Below are positions 46,721 through 58,600 of a stretch of 64,000 bases of DNA, piece by piece. A model generated the notes under the pieces. That model did not search any database. It was not told the DNA's origin and saw only the letters and a program-made list of their open reading frames with translations. The position numbers were made by a program, and so were the translations under genes. Positions within the stretch are counted from its first letter, which is position 1, and every line of letters begins with the position of its first letter. Source of the DNA: Annona cherimola (lineage: Eukaryota; Streptophyta; Magnoliopsida; Magnoliales; Annonaceae); the NCBI GenBank assembly GCA_030490835.1, contig CM059971.1, forward strand, positions 103,482,095 through 103,546,094, written 5' to 3'.

Positions 46721-48870
46721 TGATTAGATATTACATATAATTATACAATTTTGGATCTTAAGTTAATGTATTCCCATGAGTCCCTAATTCCGATGGGATA
46801 TGGGCCATTTGTCCCAGCTTCGAGTGACAAGTGGTTCCACAAACAATAAATAACTAACAAAAGACCAATCCAATGATCTACCCTCCATGGTTGTTAAAAA
46901 AAATAAAAATGATCTACCCTCCATGTAATTCAAGTATCTTGCATTTTTATATATGGAAATAGATGGAATTTCCTCGTCTGGCTTATATCTAATGGGAATC
47001 TTTTAACATTAACTCCGACTTGTGGACAATTTGTGAAGAGTTCTGTTGTGTCCTATAATAAACATCAGTTGTGTGTGTGCACGCGTGCGCTTATGCGTAT
47101 GTCCCAAGTTCCAACTCAAAGATGCTACTTCTATGAACTAGAATTACAAACAGTTGTGGTGTATCCTAAACCAGACCTTGGTGAACTCTTTAAACAAAGC
47201 CAGCCGCATGATCAGACCACTTCCTTTGAGACTGGTTCTGCCTTGTGTTAGTGCACAGATTACTGCAAAACAGCCCTCTGGATTGATTGTCCATCTACTC
47301 TGAAGTGTGTGTTCAGATCTTTGCTGCCCAAACTTATTGGAAATGAGCTGAGGCATGCAAACTGATTTCTTAATAGCAGCTTTTTTAGTAAACTCGTAAC
47401 TCAATAATGACTTGGTAAAACGGAGCAGTTGAAAACAAGATTCAAGTTTTGTTTTTGATGATTCAAATGGCTAATGCAGCAAGGTCTTTATGCATGTTTG
47501 ATACTGCTTCAAAACCCCCTTTCGCGGCCTTTGGGAACAGCTGTAACTCATAAAAACAGACGCCAAGTCATCTCATCAAGTTAGCAGATCCATTTTAGGA
47601 GGACAAATATGCAACGAAATAAATTATAACAGGTTGAAATGAGATGAAAAACGAGATATGGTTATAAAAACAAGTTTGGATACTACATGCTAACCATGCT
47701 GTGGATCAAGCTCAAAGACATACCCACCATGGTGTGGATACTACGTGCTTCTAATACTAGTGATGATGATGCTAAGCTCTGTGGTAATACTACTGATACT
47801 AGTAATGACAATACTAACTACTTTGTTAGGACAACCACTATTAGTACCAGTAGTATTAACATTAGCCGCACCAAAGCCAGTATTAGAAGCAGTAGTATCA
47901 GCTGCCAAGCACGGCTGCATTGGTATTTGAAACTGTTGTCAAAACATCTCATTTGAGAGATCGCCATTTCTCCAAATTTAATGGAAATCATCGCAGCGAA
48001 TGTATGGGATAAAGAATTCAGATTAAGATGGCCAAAAGACGGTAAAAAATGACATCTTTATGTCGGCCTTTTTTTAAGCAACAGGCCAGATTCTGAGTCT
48101 TTGCCTGACGCGGTGCCCAGAAAGGCGGAAACTAACAGAAGTGGGGTTGGTCTAGCAACCTAAAAATGCCAGTTTTTCGAACCATCAGCGCAGAGGCAAC
48201 AGAAAAATACATGGATACTGTGGCACGGGCACAGCGGCTAAAGATTGACTGATGAAGACTGAAGAGGCACAAGAGGATTTTTGGACCACTCGGACTGATT
48301 GTATCGATGTTTGTTGTTTTCTCCCCCTTTCTTTTAAGAAAGCACTCCTCCCTCAACATCTTGGTAATCACACAGTAAGAAATGAATAAAAACGAATACG
48401 AAAGTGGGATCAGAGTTAAAGGAGATTTACGGGGTTATAAGAAGGAGGAGAGAGAAAGAATACATGGCTAATGGTTTGGGTTGAATTTGGTGAGGAGATT
48501 GAGAGATATGTACATAATTAACCCTAATTTATAAGAAGAATGTGAGTCGTGCTTCAAGCCTTCCACCAGTAAAGAGAAACGGAGAAAAGTAGGCGGCGGT
48601 AGCTGTACTTCCCAACGAGCAGTACTTAAAAATCTAGTACTAGTGTGTACTGCCATGGGCATGTAGTACCCGGTCCAGCAGTGCCTAAGAGGAAGAGGAT
48701 CCCAAAGCCTTGGGATACAAGCGCGATGTCTGCCTGTTACCAACAAGTCACGTGGAACTGTCGAAGTGCGTGGCTGCAGGATTCCACGGGGCAGTCCCAA
48801 GATTTTGGACCAAGCGTCGCAGCTAGCTGGCACGAAGACGGAATATTTTTGTGCTAAAAATCTGAAGTGA
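46721..48870. other. Intergenic, no gene supported
   Basis: Contains repeated ACTA/TACTAGT-rich text around 47750-47900. Open frames such as the one at 48468-48950 on the minus strand have no family features. No RNA gene was recognised. Confidence 0.45.
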
Positions 48871-51514
48871 TTTTTTTTTGATGGAAAGGAAAATCTTATT
48901 CGCTCTCCCCTCCGATATGGAAAGGAGAATGGATAAGATAATCCGAGCAATTCATTGCCAAAAAAATGTCTGTACAGATTTTTCCTTGTATTACATGAGG
49001 GGGATTATCCCACCAAACCTGTTGATCCATACCAGAAATAGACACAAAATCAGCTAATGCATGGGCTACAGCATTTCCTTGCCTGAGGACATGATGCACC
49101 GTTAAGAAATTAGAAGATTGGATAATAGCCTTTAGTTCGTCAATCACCAAACCTGCCGGGGAAAGGATGGAGCCCTCCGAAGAAAGAAAATGGACGAGTA
49201 GGAGGGAATCCGTTTCAATCTGGAGTTTCGTCAGGTTTAGCTGGAGACCCCATTTTACAGCGCAAAGACAGGCATTCGCTTCCATAAGTAAAGGTTCCAT
49301 CGAACCCCTAAGTTTCCAACCCTTAGCCCCAACAAAAGAGCCACCCGCATCCCTGATGACCGCTGCAAAACCCATCGACGAGGTCCGGCGGATACATCGA
49401 GCATCAACATTCATTTTGAGAAATCCATCCGGAGGTGTGAGCCATCTAGGAATCAGAATCCTGTCGGTTGCACCCCCAAGGGTGAGGGGGGAAGCCCTGC
49501 GATATTGCTCCAAATAGTCCACACACCAATCAAGAGTTTTGGAAAAATCCGGTTGGGTGCCGTCCGCCCGTAGAGCATTTCGCAAGTACCAGATCCTCCA
49601 GCAGCAAAGAATAAAGAGAGTAAGATCAGCAGTCCTGTGCCGGATCGCCAAAGAATTGATGAGATCCTTTACAGTGGTGGGCGAGGACCTATGTCTGGTA
49701 GCCTTGATACAAATCCCCCTGGTGAGAGCACATTCAGCGAATAGGTGGTTGGTATCCTCGGTGCCCACTCTGCACAAAAGGCATACTGGGTCGGCGTCAA
49801 TGCCCCTTTTTCGCAAGTTGAGTTGTGTCGGAAGACTATCCCTGTAAAGTCGCCAGGCAAAAATAGTAATTTTAGACGGAAGCTTTGTTTGCCAAATTGC
49901 CTTGAAAACAGAGGGCTGGGGAAAGGAATTAAATCCCGAACGGAGCACCCTGTAGGCGGATTTCACAGTGAACCCCCCATGAGGCTCAAATTTCCAATAT
50001 CTCAGGTCATCTCGATCAGAAGAGGGCAGAGGAGTTTGACATATGACCCTCCAACCGTCGTCCCCCACTGCCGCCATAACTCGCTCCCTGTTCCATGACC
50101 GAGTAGCCTCATCGATAAAGTAGCTTACCGTGACATTGTCCGGGAACGCAGAAGGGAGAGGTCCTGCTTTAGTAACCGTGGTGTCCAACCATGGGTCGTT
50201 AAAAAATTGGACCCGCTTCCCATTTCCAATCCTCCACCTGCATCCGAAGCTAATCACATCTCTGGCCTTGAGAATGCTCCTCCATGTGAAAGAGTCAGAT
50301 GGTTTTTCGTGGCATTCCCAAATATCCACATTCGGAAAGTACTTTGCTTTTAGAACCTTGTAGCACAATGAGTTGGAGAAGGAATTGAGTCTCCATACCT
50401 GTTTTGCGAGGAGAGCATAATTGAATGTGTTTAATTCCCTGAAACCTAGCCCCCCAGAGAACTTTGTCTTGCACATATCCTTCCATGCCACCCAACTCAT
50501 CTTGCGCTTCCCACCATGCTCACCCCACCAGAACCTGCTGAGCATTCCATTAAGTTCAGAGGAGAAAGATTTTGGTAGCAGAAAGATACTCATCGTGTAT
50601 GTTGGTATTGCCTGTGCTACCGCCTTGATGAGTATCTCCTTTCCACCCCATGAAAGCAGCCTTCCTTTCCAACCTTGAACTTTCCTCCAGACCCTTTCCT
50701 TTAGTCCCTTGAACATCGTCCGCTTGGATCTCCCCAACCAGGCTGGCAAACCCAAGTAGTTGTGAATTTCCTGGCCCCTAGATCCCAACACCGAGTTTAT
50801 ATGCTGCTTAGACGCCACATCGGTATTGGAGCTGAAAAAAACTGCAGTCTTGTCCACATTCAGGACCTGTCCAGAAGACTCCGAGAACCGTTGAATGATA
50901 GATAAAAAGTTTGTGACATCAAAAGAATCTGCACGAAGAAAAATGATGGCATCATCCGCAAACAGCAGATGGGTGATAATAGGCCCCCTTGGATTGATTT
51001 TGATACCGTGAATGCCAGAGCAGGTAACCTCATGGTTAATAAGAGCAGAAAGGCCCTCTACACATAAGATAAACAAATAGGGGGATAGCGGGTCTCCTTG
51101 CCGCAAGCCTCGCTGAGGTTCAAAGTACCTTGATTTGACTCCATTGACGTTCACCCTGAATTTGACAGAGGAGACACAAGAGAGGATCCAGTTAATCCAT
51201 CGCGGGCAGAAATTCATTGCTTCCATTATCTGTCTAAGAAATGTCCACTCAATTCTATCATAAGCCTTAGACAAGTCCAGCTTGATTGCCATTTCATTCC
51301 TCTTCCGACCTTGCCTTCTTCGCAGGTAATGAATGGCTTCATATGCGACCAGCATATTGTCCGTGATAAGCCGGCCCGGGACAAAGGCGCTTTGGTGCTC
51401 ACTAATGACCTCATGAAGGCAAATCTTCAGCCTGCTTGCCAGAACCTTGGCCAAGATCTTGTAGACCACATTGCACAGGCTAATTGGGCGAAAAAGGGAT
51501 AGCTCGTCCGCTCC
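48871..51514 (-). mobile_element. 5'-truncated LINE (plant L1-type non-LTR retrotransposon)
   Basis: Read on the minus strand it ends in a short 3' region and an A-tract (T9 at 48871-48879 on the plus strand). Its 5' end is cut within the reverse transcriptase near FRPISLCN. ORF1, the endonuclease and the start of the polymerase are missing. On the right it abuts the AT-rich dispersed repeat at about 51514. No convincing target duplication was found. Confidence 0.9.
48896..51499 (-). CDS. LINE reverse transcriptase and RNase H, 5'-partial
   Basis: One uninterrupted frame of more than 860 codons, ending in TAA at 48896. The reverse transcriptase has FRPISLCNVVYK at its visible start, then KAYDRIEW, RQGDPLSPYLFIL and the catalytic LLFADDAI. 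A Cys-rich zf-RVT region (LPSKITIFAWR ... CLLC ... NHLFAEC) follows. A C-terminal RNase H-like domain has the expected acidic residues (MNVDAR, MEANACLCAVKWG, IETDSLLL) and HHVLRQGNAVAHALAD. The open frame over this length implies a fairly recent insertion. The truncation removes the start, so it cannot be autonomous. Confidence 0.92.
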   Translation of the reverse strand, partial: SLFRPISLCNVVYKILAKVLASRLKICLHEVISEHQSAFVPGRLITDNMLVAYEAIHYLRRRQGRKRNEMAIKLDLSKAYDRIEWTFLRQIMEAMNFCPRWINWILSCVSSVKFRVNVNGVKSRYFEPQRGLRQGDPLSPYLFILCVEGLSALINHEVTCSGIHGIKINPRGPIITHLLFADDAIIFLRADSFDVTNFLSIIQRFSESSGQVLNVDKTAVFFSSNTDVASKQHINSVLGSRGQEIHNYLGLPAWLGRSKRTMFKGLKERVWRKVQGWKGRLLSWGGKEILIKAVAQAIPTYTMSIFLLPKSFSSELNGMLSRFWWGEHGGKRKMSWVAWKDMCKTKFSGGLGFRELNTFNYALLAKQVWRLNSFSNSLCYKVLKAKYFPNVDIWECHEKPSDSFTWRSILKARDVISFGCRWRIGNGKRVQFFNDPWLDTTVTKAGPLPSAFPDNVTVSYFIDEATRSWNRERVMAAVGDDGWRVICQTPLPSSDRDDLRYWKFEPHGGFTVKSAYRVLRSGFNSFPQPSVFKAIWQTKLPSKITIFAWRLYRDSLPTQLNLRKRGIDADPVCLLCRVGTEDTNHLFAECALTRGICIKATRHRSSPTTVKDLINSLAIRHRTADLTLFILCCWRIWYLRNALRADGTQPDFSKTLDWCVDYLEQYRRASPLTLGGATDRILIPRWLTPPDGFLKMNVDARCIRRTSSMGFAAVIRDAGGSFVGAKGWKLRGSMEPLLMEANACLCAVKWGLQLNLTKLQIETDSLLLVHFLSSEGSILSPAGLVIDELKAIIQSSNFLTVHHVLRQGNAVAHALADFVSISGMDQQVWWDNPPHVIQGKICTDIFLAMNCSDYLIHSPFHIGGESE

Positions 51515-52232
51515 AGTTTTAAAATCAAATTTGAATTTTATTTTTAAAATTTTTCCGAATTAAATCTGATTTCAAACCCGATCACATAAAACCCGAAAGC
51601 AGTATCTGATCTGCATTAATCTAGTACCAAAACTCAATTCGGTTCGAATTCAATATTTTTCCTAATTTATTAAAATAATTATATTTATTTATGCATTAAG
51701 TATTTCAATGTTAATTGTAATAAAAGTTCTTTCATATAATTATAACCTAATTAAACTATAAAACATTTATTCTAAAATCTAAATGTTATATATATCTATC
51801 CATAAAAGTTGAATTATATCTACATTAATTTTATTTGTAAATAATTATAAATATATCAATTCTTTAAAATTATTGCAGATACACTAATTAGTTACAAGAT
51901 ATATAAGTTTCGCTTTTATTAAATTTTAGACAGTGATTTCATATAATTTTATTTATTTTTCTTACCTTAATTGTTATACGTAAATTCATTACATTCATTG
52001 TATTTAGAATTATCTTTTAATTAGAAAATCAACTTTCATCAAAACCAAATATTATAAGTCATAAATGTATTTACGTATAAATTAGTTATGTGCGAATGCA
52101 ATAATATTTAAAAAATTCGTTATCTTTATTAATAACTTCAATTTCTATTAGTTTGGGTTATCCAAAATCGAGTAGGCTTAAGCTTTGGGTTTATTCAAAC
52201 TCAGTACAACCCGACTCGAGTTGCACCCCTAT
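51515..52232 (-). repeat. Dispersed AT-rich repeat, copy 2
   Basis: The reverse complement aligns with 2935-3690. The copy keeps a terminus-like gttgcacccct at 52222-52232. Its opposite end is lost where the LINE begins: matching sequence stops at about 51514 and resumes nowhere on the far side of the LINE. Confidence 0.75.
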
Positions 52233-52298
52233 TAGTGCTAAACACAGTGCATTTATGTAAATTACATTGTTTGTAATTTTGTTGAAATTGTGACACTT

Positions 52299-52661
52299 AG
52301 GGTTATTCCTAAATATACTCACAACGCTTGATCCTAATTTTAAATATGTCTACTACGATTTTTGAAATTCAAATATACCAACTACTTTACATTTAATTCC
52401 AAAAATGCCGATTCCATAAAAAAACATTAGTTTAATTTTTTAATACCCAAAATACCCTTGTTGTCAAATAATAAATGATGAAATAAATAAATAAACGAAA
52501 TTAAGGTGTTTTAAATTTAAAATTCATGTGCAATTAGGACATTAATGAGTTATAACATTCAATTTTTTTAATCACATCTAAATTTAAAAGACGTATTAGT
52601 CGACAAATGAACATTTTTAGAATTAAATGCAAACGTAATAGATGTATTCGAAAATAATCCT
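52299..52661. mobile_element. Long-inverted-repeat MITE
   Basis: Left arm AGGGTTATTCCTAAATATACTC pairs with right arm gatgtattcgaaaataatcct. Inner words (tttacatttaattcc; ttagaattaaatgcaaacg) pair as in the copies at 15079 and 35708. Confidence 0.65.
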
Positions 52662-53837
52662 AATATATACAATCATCTCATTTGATATTTCAATTAAACC
52701 CTAAAACATTCTAATAAATTTTCATCGTGAGATATTTCAATTGAGTCCTAAGGCATTCAAATAAATTTTCATCCTACAAAATCCCATTCGGCGACACTCT
52801 CGTAAAATTGGAAGACTGCCACCAGACTTCGAACAACCGTCGACTGCCTTTGTGCCCGTGCGCTATACCACAGGCGCCGTGGCTATGGTTGTGAATTGTG
52901 ATTTGAAATTGAGTATAATATAATTATAAGATTTTAAATATTAGTAGTTATGCTCATGTAAATGTTAACTTCTTAATTTCAAAAAAAAAATTTTAATCGT
53001 CTTCCCTCCCTTCCTCCGCCTTGCGTTGGGTAGTCCATCTCCAACAGGCTGCAGCCCTGTACCCCTTCAATTTCCATAAACATCGAGGTTATAAGGCATG
53101 TAGTCATGTACATATTTTATTCAATTCAAAATATAGCCTATTTGTATATTTTTAATTTTTTACAAGTGGATTATTCTGTATATTTGTATAAATGAATGTC
53201 GTTGAAGATTTCTGCCCAATTTATCTGCCGCAATTGTCGATTGATATTAGTTGCTGAAACTATGTATGTTGAAACCTGTTGTAACTTGTGAATTTTTTGT
53301 ATTTTTAAAACTGTAAATTAATATTAAAACTATACATGAATGGGAAGATAACCAATTCCTACTTTCTACAATTGACTCTCTCTCACGTTTTGTTGCTTTT
53401 TTTTTGGGGAGGAAATTGTGTCTGGTTTTTACAGCGAGAAACGTTCTGAAGTTTTCATCCTTAATTTAGTGGTGGGGAAATTTTTTTTTTTTTCAATTTT
53501 TTATATAAATTTGTATATAGTGGTGGAAGATTTGTTGAAAATGACAATGAAGGATGGAGAGGAGGGAAAGATGATCCTACACTGTGATCAATTCCCGGTG
53601 CTAATGCACATCATGGTTCATATCATTATGTTCTTTTCATCTAGTTTTGCTGATATTCTTTTTTATTCTAGAAAATTATATCAATAATCTAGGCCAAATT
53701 TCATTAGCTTGAATGGTATATGTTTCAGTAATTTGCATAATCCATCCTATTGATATTCAACCTGAACTGAACCGATGTTTTTATATGGTCATTTTAAGGT
53801 TAGATTGAGGTTGAAAAAATAAAATTAAAAATAAGAT
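52662..53837. other. Intergenic, nothing identified
   Basis: AT-rich, with short homopolymer runs (for example T-tracts near 53398 and 53480). No supported gene or element. Confidence 0.5.
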
Positions 53838-53840
53838 TTA

Positions 53841-54120
53841 GGGTGTATTTGATAATAAGTAAAAGTTGTCAAGTTAAAACTTTTTAATCTAAAAATTTTC
53901 ACTCTCAATAACTACTATATTTTTTAATCATTTCTTTATATTTTTCTATACAACTACCCTACTTTTCAATCATTCCAACACAACTACCAACACAACTAAC
54001 CTATCTATTTCAACTTTATCTTATTTATTCTTCATCATTACCCATATCAGATTATATTATTTGACAACTTCTACTATCTACAACTTTTCATCAAAAATTT
54101 TATCTATTTCCGAGCAAACA
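53841..54120. mobile_element. Tourist-like MITE
   Basis: Starts GGGTGTATTTGATAA and ends in a degraded terminus (cgagcaaaca). TTA lies on both flanks (53838-53840 and 54121-54123). The interior matches the family (cttttcaatcattcc, aactaacctatctatttcaac). It lies about 230 bp upstream of the TFIIIA start codon. Confidence 0.8.
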
Positions 54121-54352
54121 TTAGTTGAAATTTTACAAATAAATACGTTAGGGCTCAGAAAATCCCAACCCGATTTAAGCCCCGCATCTTCTCTCGTTGG
54201 GCTGGTTGTGGCCTATGAACACCACACAAGGACTGGGCATTGCGATTACAGCACGGCAAGCTGGTCTCCATTAAATGAAAGCAAAACCCTAGAACGAGAT
54301 CTATGAGAAGATCTGCACTCGAGCTGAAAATTGATAATTCATCTGGATAGGA

Positions 54353-57300
54353 ATGGAAGGCGAAGGCCAAGGAGAGGCATCTCCATCGAAGCCTGTAAGG
54401 CGATACTACTGCGATTTCTGTGGCATTGGCAGGTCTAAGAGATGTCTGATGAGAGCACACATGCTCTCCCAGCACAAGGTATGTTCTCAAATTCTGGGGC
54501 CTTTTGAAAATTGGTGTCTTTGAATTTGTCTAAATTCCCTTTATTCTTATTTCTGTTTACCATGCTCTTTCCTTTCTCATACGCTGCAGGAAGAAATGGT
54601 AAGTGAGGAATGCAGCAGCGATCATGAGCCTGTCTCATCGACTACCTGTGCTGAATGCGATGCAAGTTTTAGGAAACCAGCGCATCTTAAGCAGCACATG
54701 CTAAGCCATTCCCCTGAGGTTTTCCCCCTTTCCTTGAAGTTTAGATGTACTGTTTGATAGCTTAGGAAGTGATCTCAATCTTTTATGGTGAGCAATCCCG
54801 TTTTTAAACTTTAGAAAATATTTTTTGTTAATTAGATGATAGAAGCTGCATGCTATATGAGAAACTATCAATTCTGTTGAACTAGGCTGGGTGGTCTGTT
54901 GAATATGCCTATAATTCGAAATTATTAGGCTGAACTTGGATTGTTCCTTCGGTGGTTTTTTTTTATTGTCATGAGGCCTTGATGGCTTTAGCGGAAAATC
55001 GATCCCCTGCAGCAGTGACTGAAATGAGAAATTTCGTGTTGTTTGATAGTTTGAGGGATGCTTTGTTTGTCACCTCGTACGACTGTATAGCTGGAATGGA
55101 CCTTGTTTACTCTGCCATTACTTTGAAGGTCAAGGAGCATTTTGAAACAGCTTTTTTGGCTTCTATTGTGTCAAATAATGATAGTTTGAACTTTAAACGA
55201 AATTAATTTTGCAGGGTTTCTGTTTTTATGTTGATGAAAATCATTTAAAGGAATTGGATGAATGCGTGAAGCATTGGATCCCATTCAAAGAACTCCAAAA
55301 TGCGAATGGCTTGAAAGGACTAGTATCAGGGTGGGAGACCTCCTGTGAAGCTCCTTCAAGTCGGCCTCAGTCACGCACCATATCTTTTTTAAGGTTTGTG
55401 TGTATGTAATTATGTCAAGTAACCTCATTAGATTTCACAATCTATTTCTTGAATTGAGCTTGCAGTTTGGAAACTGCAGATGTTAATTTACCATGTTTCC
55501 TAATGTTTGCAGAGGTCTTTTACTTGTCCGGTGGATGATTGCCATTCAAGCTACAGACGGAAAGACCATTTGACTCGACACTTGCTCCAGCATGAAGGGA
55601 AACTATCCTTGTGCCCCATTGAAAACTGTAACAAGAAATTTGCTTTCCAGGGAAACACGACACGACATGTGAAGGAACTCCATCAGGAAAATCTTTCTGG
55701 TTGCGAAGGCAAAGAGTTGCATATCTGTCAGCGGCCTGGATGTGGAAAATCATTTAAGTATGCTTCAAAGTTGAGGAAACATGAAGAGTCCCATGGTAAG
55801 AATTTTTCTATCGTCTTTTTAAAATTTCATTTTATTGTTCAGCTTGAAGAGCCTGTTTGTTCCGAAGTATCAACCTACTCTTGGAAACACTGACTTTTAT
55901 TTTGTTTATTTGATTTTCATTTGCAATTTTGAAGGATAACTTGTGTAAGCTTTACTGTTGTTCTGGTGACAGTTAAGTTGGACACCGTTGAAGCCGTATG
56001 CTGTGAGCCAGACTGTTTCAAATTCTTCTCAAATGCTGAATGTCTCAAGGCTCACATTCGTTCCTGCCACAGTTATGTTAACTGTGAGTTCTGTGGGTCT
56101 CGGCAGCTGAAGAAAAATATCAAGAGGCACCTTCGTGCTCATGATGATGAGCTGTTTGCTGAGAGGATAAAGTGCAGATACAAAGGCTGCTGCTTAACAT
56201 TTTCAAATGTACGTTTTCTTGGGAGTATTTTGATTTCTTTTGGCTAAGTTTGCACTTCTAACATCTTCTTGGTACCCTAATGCTAGGGAGTTGTCAAGTC
56301 ATGGTTAATGATGTGACTGATATATCCATATTTATTTTCCAAACTTTTCCTTGGGTTTCACTGGTTAGGAAGCCAACTGCGTGGATGCAAATAGCTGCCT
56401 TGGCCATTCAGGCTAGTTATCACATCACTTGCAATTCTAGAAGACCTTGGCAATCTAGTCTTTTATCATGATGTTTTTCGATGTATGGAGAATCTTAAAT
56501 CCAATGATGAAACAGCCTCACTATCTATGCTGTTACTTACTTGGCCTATCTTTTGGTCGCAGAAATCCAACCTCAATCAGCACGTTAAGGCAGTTCACAT
56601 TCAGCTCAGGCCATTCAAGTGTCGGGTCTCAGGATGTGAGGAGAGGTTCTCATATAGGCATGTTAGAGATAATCATGAGAAATCTGCTACTCACGTCTAC
56701 ACTGAGGTGATCTCATCCTACCATAATTCCTTATCTGTTTCAAAATAATGCACATCCTGAATAAATTCAACCTATTCCTTATCTGTTTCAAAATAATGCA
56801 CATCCTGAATAAATTCAACCTATCTTGTAGTTATTTGTTATTCTATAGGATGTTCAACCGTACATAGATATATGGGCTTTGCTGCTATGAAATTTGTAAC
56901 ACCCTCGAAACACCACCTTGATTTTTCAAAGATTGAAGCTATGCATTGTATTTGTTGTCTAGCTTAAATATAAAAAAAAAAATCAACTTAATTGAAAGCA
57001 TTTATGATTTATAATACTAAAAGATATGATTGCCGAGAACCTAATGCATTTCCATTCCTATGGATTATATGCAGATCTAATTAAAATAAATTTTCATATC
57101 ATATAAATATTCATGGGGAACATGATGCATCGCTTGCATATTGAAAAATGACATATCCAATTGCACCAAGCCCGACATAATACACTCGAATGCATATGTA
57201 TAGATTCTCTAGTCTTCAGTTTTCGTTATTCATTTTCCACCAAATTGATGGTTTGTTGTTGTGAACAGGGAGATTTTGCAGAATCTGATGAGCAGTTCCT

Positions 57301-57442
57301 CTCAAGACCTAGAGGTGGGCGTAAAAGGGAACCTGTAACTGTAGAGATTCTCCTGCGGAAGAGAGTTGTTCCTCCTGGTGAGGGCCGTTGTTTGGATAAT
57401 GCGGCAGAGTACATGTCTTGGTTGCTTTCGGAGAATCAGTAG
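54353..57442 (+). CDS. TFIIIA: Transcription factor IIIA, nine C2H2 zinc fingers
   Basis: Coding exons: 54353-54478, 54590-54718, 55513-55795, 55973-56208, 56563-56706 and 57269-57442, all GT-AG with closed phases, giving 363 residues. TFIIIA binds the internal promoter of 5S rRNA genes to recruit TFIIIC, TFIIIB and RNA polymerase III, and it also binds 5S rRNA. Nine C2H2 fingers are visible, starting with CDFC...HMLSQH (residues 20-41), CAEC...HMLSH (62-82) and CPVDDC...HLLQH. The seventh is the short CEFC type, and the last is CRVSGC...HEKSATH. The wide spacing between the early fingers is as in plant TFIIIA. The C-terminal tail has a basic GGRKREP motif. Between coding exons 2 and 3 lies the 5S rRNA-mimic exon (see 55215-55393), skipped in this productive form. 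Confidence 0.95.
55215..55393 (+). promoter_or_regulatory. P5SM: 5S rRNA-mimic regulatory exon of TFIIIA
   Basis: In the intron between TFIIIA coding exons 2 and 3, 55271-55355 mimics plant 5S rRNA. ggatcccattcaaagaact matches the helix III/loop C text of 5S rRNA, and agtatcagggtgggagacc, then tcctgtgaagctcc, match helices IV/V. A tttgcag acceptor precedes 55215 and an aag|gtttgt donor follows 55393 (a proposed boundary). Inclusion of these 179 nt shifts the frame to a TGA at 55571-55573 in the next exon, predicting nonsense-mediated decay. In plants this element is known to be bound by ribosomal protein L5, which promotes exon skipping and so couples TFIIIA output to free L5. The identification is by sequence resemblance and position; the exact exon ends are inferred. 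Confidence 0.9.
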
Positions 57443-57904
57443 TCGTATTCCTATTAGAGATCTCCATGGCTGTCTTTCCATGTATTGGTGTATCTTACAG
57501 TTGTCCGCGTTTCACAGGATCCCTATAGTCAAGATGTAATTCAGCAGGATTTGGGGGAAGCTGGTGTTTTGTTTTCTGTGTCATCGCACCTCATGCATAC
57601 TGGCTAAAAAATTTATGTCAATGTAAGAAAAAATCGAAATCGACAATAAAGTTACACCATCTCAATTTCAAAGAGTTGCCAAATGCGCTACATCTGCCCA
57701 TACGTCGGGCAGCAAAATATGCTCTAACATTATGCTATTGGAGTTTGGTTATTACCTTATAATTTTTATCTTAATATTTCTTATAGAGATAGAAACCTTG
57801 ACTAGTCAGGATTTTACCAATTGGTATGCCCACGTTGGCTATTGGAGTTTGGTTTACTTGTTTTTGGAGCATGATTATATACACAATATGTATTTTAAGT
57901 TAAA
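57443..57904. other. TFIIIA 3' flank
   Basis: Presumed 3' untranslated region and downstream sequence. A short phrase (ttggagtttggttatt / ttggagtttggtttact) is repeated at about 57739 and 57844. Confidence 0.5.
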
Positions 57905-58240
57905 ATATAATATTCATTTATTTTAGCTTATTTTTATTAGAGTTTTCTTTATAAATATGTTTTTCTAATTGTATTCAGTCTATCTATCAGGTTTTGTCAT
58001 TTTACAATACTTTTACATTTTTATTTTTTATTTTTTAAAAAAACACCAACTTAAAGGGCATTTAACTAATTTTTCACCCCTTAAAAAACTTGATTTTAAA
58101 AAATTAAAAATAAATATGTAAAAGTATTGTAAAACGGCGAAACTTTGTATATAAATTGAATACGCTTATGAAAATACGTTTATGAAGAAAAATAAAAAAA
58201 TATAACTAATTATAAATAAATGTTGTATTTTAGCCCGAAA
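57905..58240. mobile_element. Fold-back MITE with long inverted repeat
   Basis: The core arms cattttacaatacttttac (about 57998) and gtaaaagtattgtaaaacg (about 58119) are near-perfect inverted copies. Weaker pairing extends outward to about 57905 and 58240 (aaaatataatattcattt with aaatgttgtatttt-like text). It encodes nothing and should form a large hairpin. Exact ends and target duplication were not resolved. Confidence 0.6.
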
Positions 58241-58600
58241 TACATTATGATGTATATAATTAAGCTCTTTTATTTTATCGTTCCGTTTTAAAATTGTACT
58301 TTAAAATATTTCATTTGTCTCCATAATTATTGCAAATCAAATTCATGAGAATTCTTATAAATTTTTTTACAAAGTGACCTTATAAATTCTTACAAATTTC
58401 TTTCATAATATCGAGAATGAGATTAAAGTTCTTAATAAGGGATAGGAAGATATTTCCGGTGACTGTTGCTCTAGTGCTACACAATTGATACAGGAGGAGT
58501 CGAACCTGCATAGTTGATGAGCTAGTGCAGGTCCCTGGGCAACAAATTATATTCGGTCGGTTGGAGTTTAGTTATTTTTTTTATGGGAGGAGTTTAGTTA
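58241..58600. other. Intergenic AT-rich
   Basis: No gene or element was recognised in this spacer. Confidence 0.5.

Noticed and set aside
48468..48950. 160-codon open frame on the minus strand overlapping the LINE 3' end
   Set aside because: It runs across the LINE boundary and shows no recognisable protein features.
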